A stretch of 64,000 nt of DNA from Boothiomyces macroporosus (taxonomy: Eukaryota; Chytridiomycota; Chytridiomycetes; Rhizophydiales; Terramycetaceae). The DNA lies in the NCBI GenBank assembly GCA_027604185.1, contig JADGKB010000020.1:91496-155495 (forward strand), given 5' to 3'. This document shows positions 63,968 to 64,000 of the stretch, one piece after another. Under the pieces are notes generated by a model, which had not been told where the DNA came from, ran no database searches, and worked only from the letters and a program-made list of their open reading frames with translations. Every line of letters starts with the position of its first letter. Positions within the stretch are counted from its first letter, which is position 1. The position numbers and the translations under genes are program-made.

Positions 63968-64000
63968 ATGTACAACAAAAAAATTGCTGACATGTATAAT
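63968..64000 (+). CDS. Possible 5' end of a gene leaving the window
   Basis: ATG at 63968 opens a frame (MYNKKIADMYN) to the window edge. Only 11 codons are visible, so this is a guess based on the A-rich context before the ATG and on gene density. Confidence 0.2.
   Translation, partial: MYNKKIADMYN

Overview
The window reads as a compact nuclear genome segment of a flagellated, early-diverging fungus (chytrid/rozellid/aphelid/sanchytrid grade; the species cannot be named from sequence alone). Fungal marks are a velvet-domain regulator, a family-1 carbohydrate-binding module (CBM1) on a GH5 glucanase, a BIM1/X325-type GPI protein and a fungal-type GTP/GDP mitochondrial carrier. Flagellate marks are the kinesin-2 subunit KAP3, the IFT-dynein light intermediate chain DYNC2LI1, a central-pair protein of the MYCBPAP type and an RIIa-like protein. 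I see about 49 protein genes in 64 kb (about 1.3 kb per gene), on both strands, with gaps down to 2 nt (convergent) and 15 nt (divergent, start codon to start codon).

The most striking property is intron size. Most genes look broken until ultra-short GT-AG introns are removed. I placed 106 introns by hand, using frame and known protein families; 95 of them are 19-22 nt long, the mode is 20 nt, and only two exceed 25 nt. The usual form is GTAAG/GTATT, about 5-8 nt, a (C/T)TAA(T/C) branch-like motif, 2-4 nt, then AG. Exon coordinates are given with each gene.

Layout. 0-7 kb: a Ser/Pro-rich protein (5' end missing), CSN3, DsbA-like oxidoreductase, DUF300/TMEM184 membrane protein, WDR44-like protein. 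7-12 kb: SNZ/PDX1 (vitamin B6), 3-hydroxyisobutyrate dehydrogenase, VPS16. 12-19 kb: importin-alpha-like protein, costars, NDUFAF2, KAP3, HTATSF1/CUS2, cystinosin. 20-29 kb: OGG1, GH5-CBM1, importin-4/KAP123, SEC62, a TRA2-like splicing factor, an IMPACT-family protein. 29-37 kb: mitochondrial ABCB transporter, SDHC, PX-PB1 scaffold interrupted by a TGA, BIM1-like GPI protein, SDHAF2, GGC1 carrier. 37-44 kb: orphan 7TM receptor-like protein, LRR membrane protein, proteasome chaperone PAC4, three tandem RGS genes. 44-53 kb: DYNC2LI1, RIIa-like protein, TPR protein, otubain, MFS transporter, a Cys-rich GPI protein, MYCBPAP-like protein, an Asn-rich secreted protein. 53-64 kb: PKA-like kinase, velvet protein, atypical SDR, a hypothetical protein, a RAP-domain protein, EIF1AD, a DEAH helicase, and the first codons of a possible gene at the right edge.

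Working together (inference). A 7TM protein, three RGS proteins, a PKA-like kinase and a velvet factor within about 20 kb cover several levels of a sensing pathway. Flagellar genes are spread out, but DYNC2LI1 and the RIIa-like gene share a tiny divergent promoter. SDHC, its assembly factor SDHAF2, NDUFAF2, GGC1 and ABCB serve the mitochondrion. I recognised no tRNA, rRNA, CRISPR array or intact transposon.
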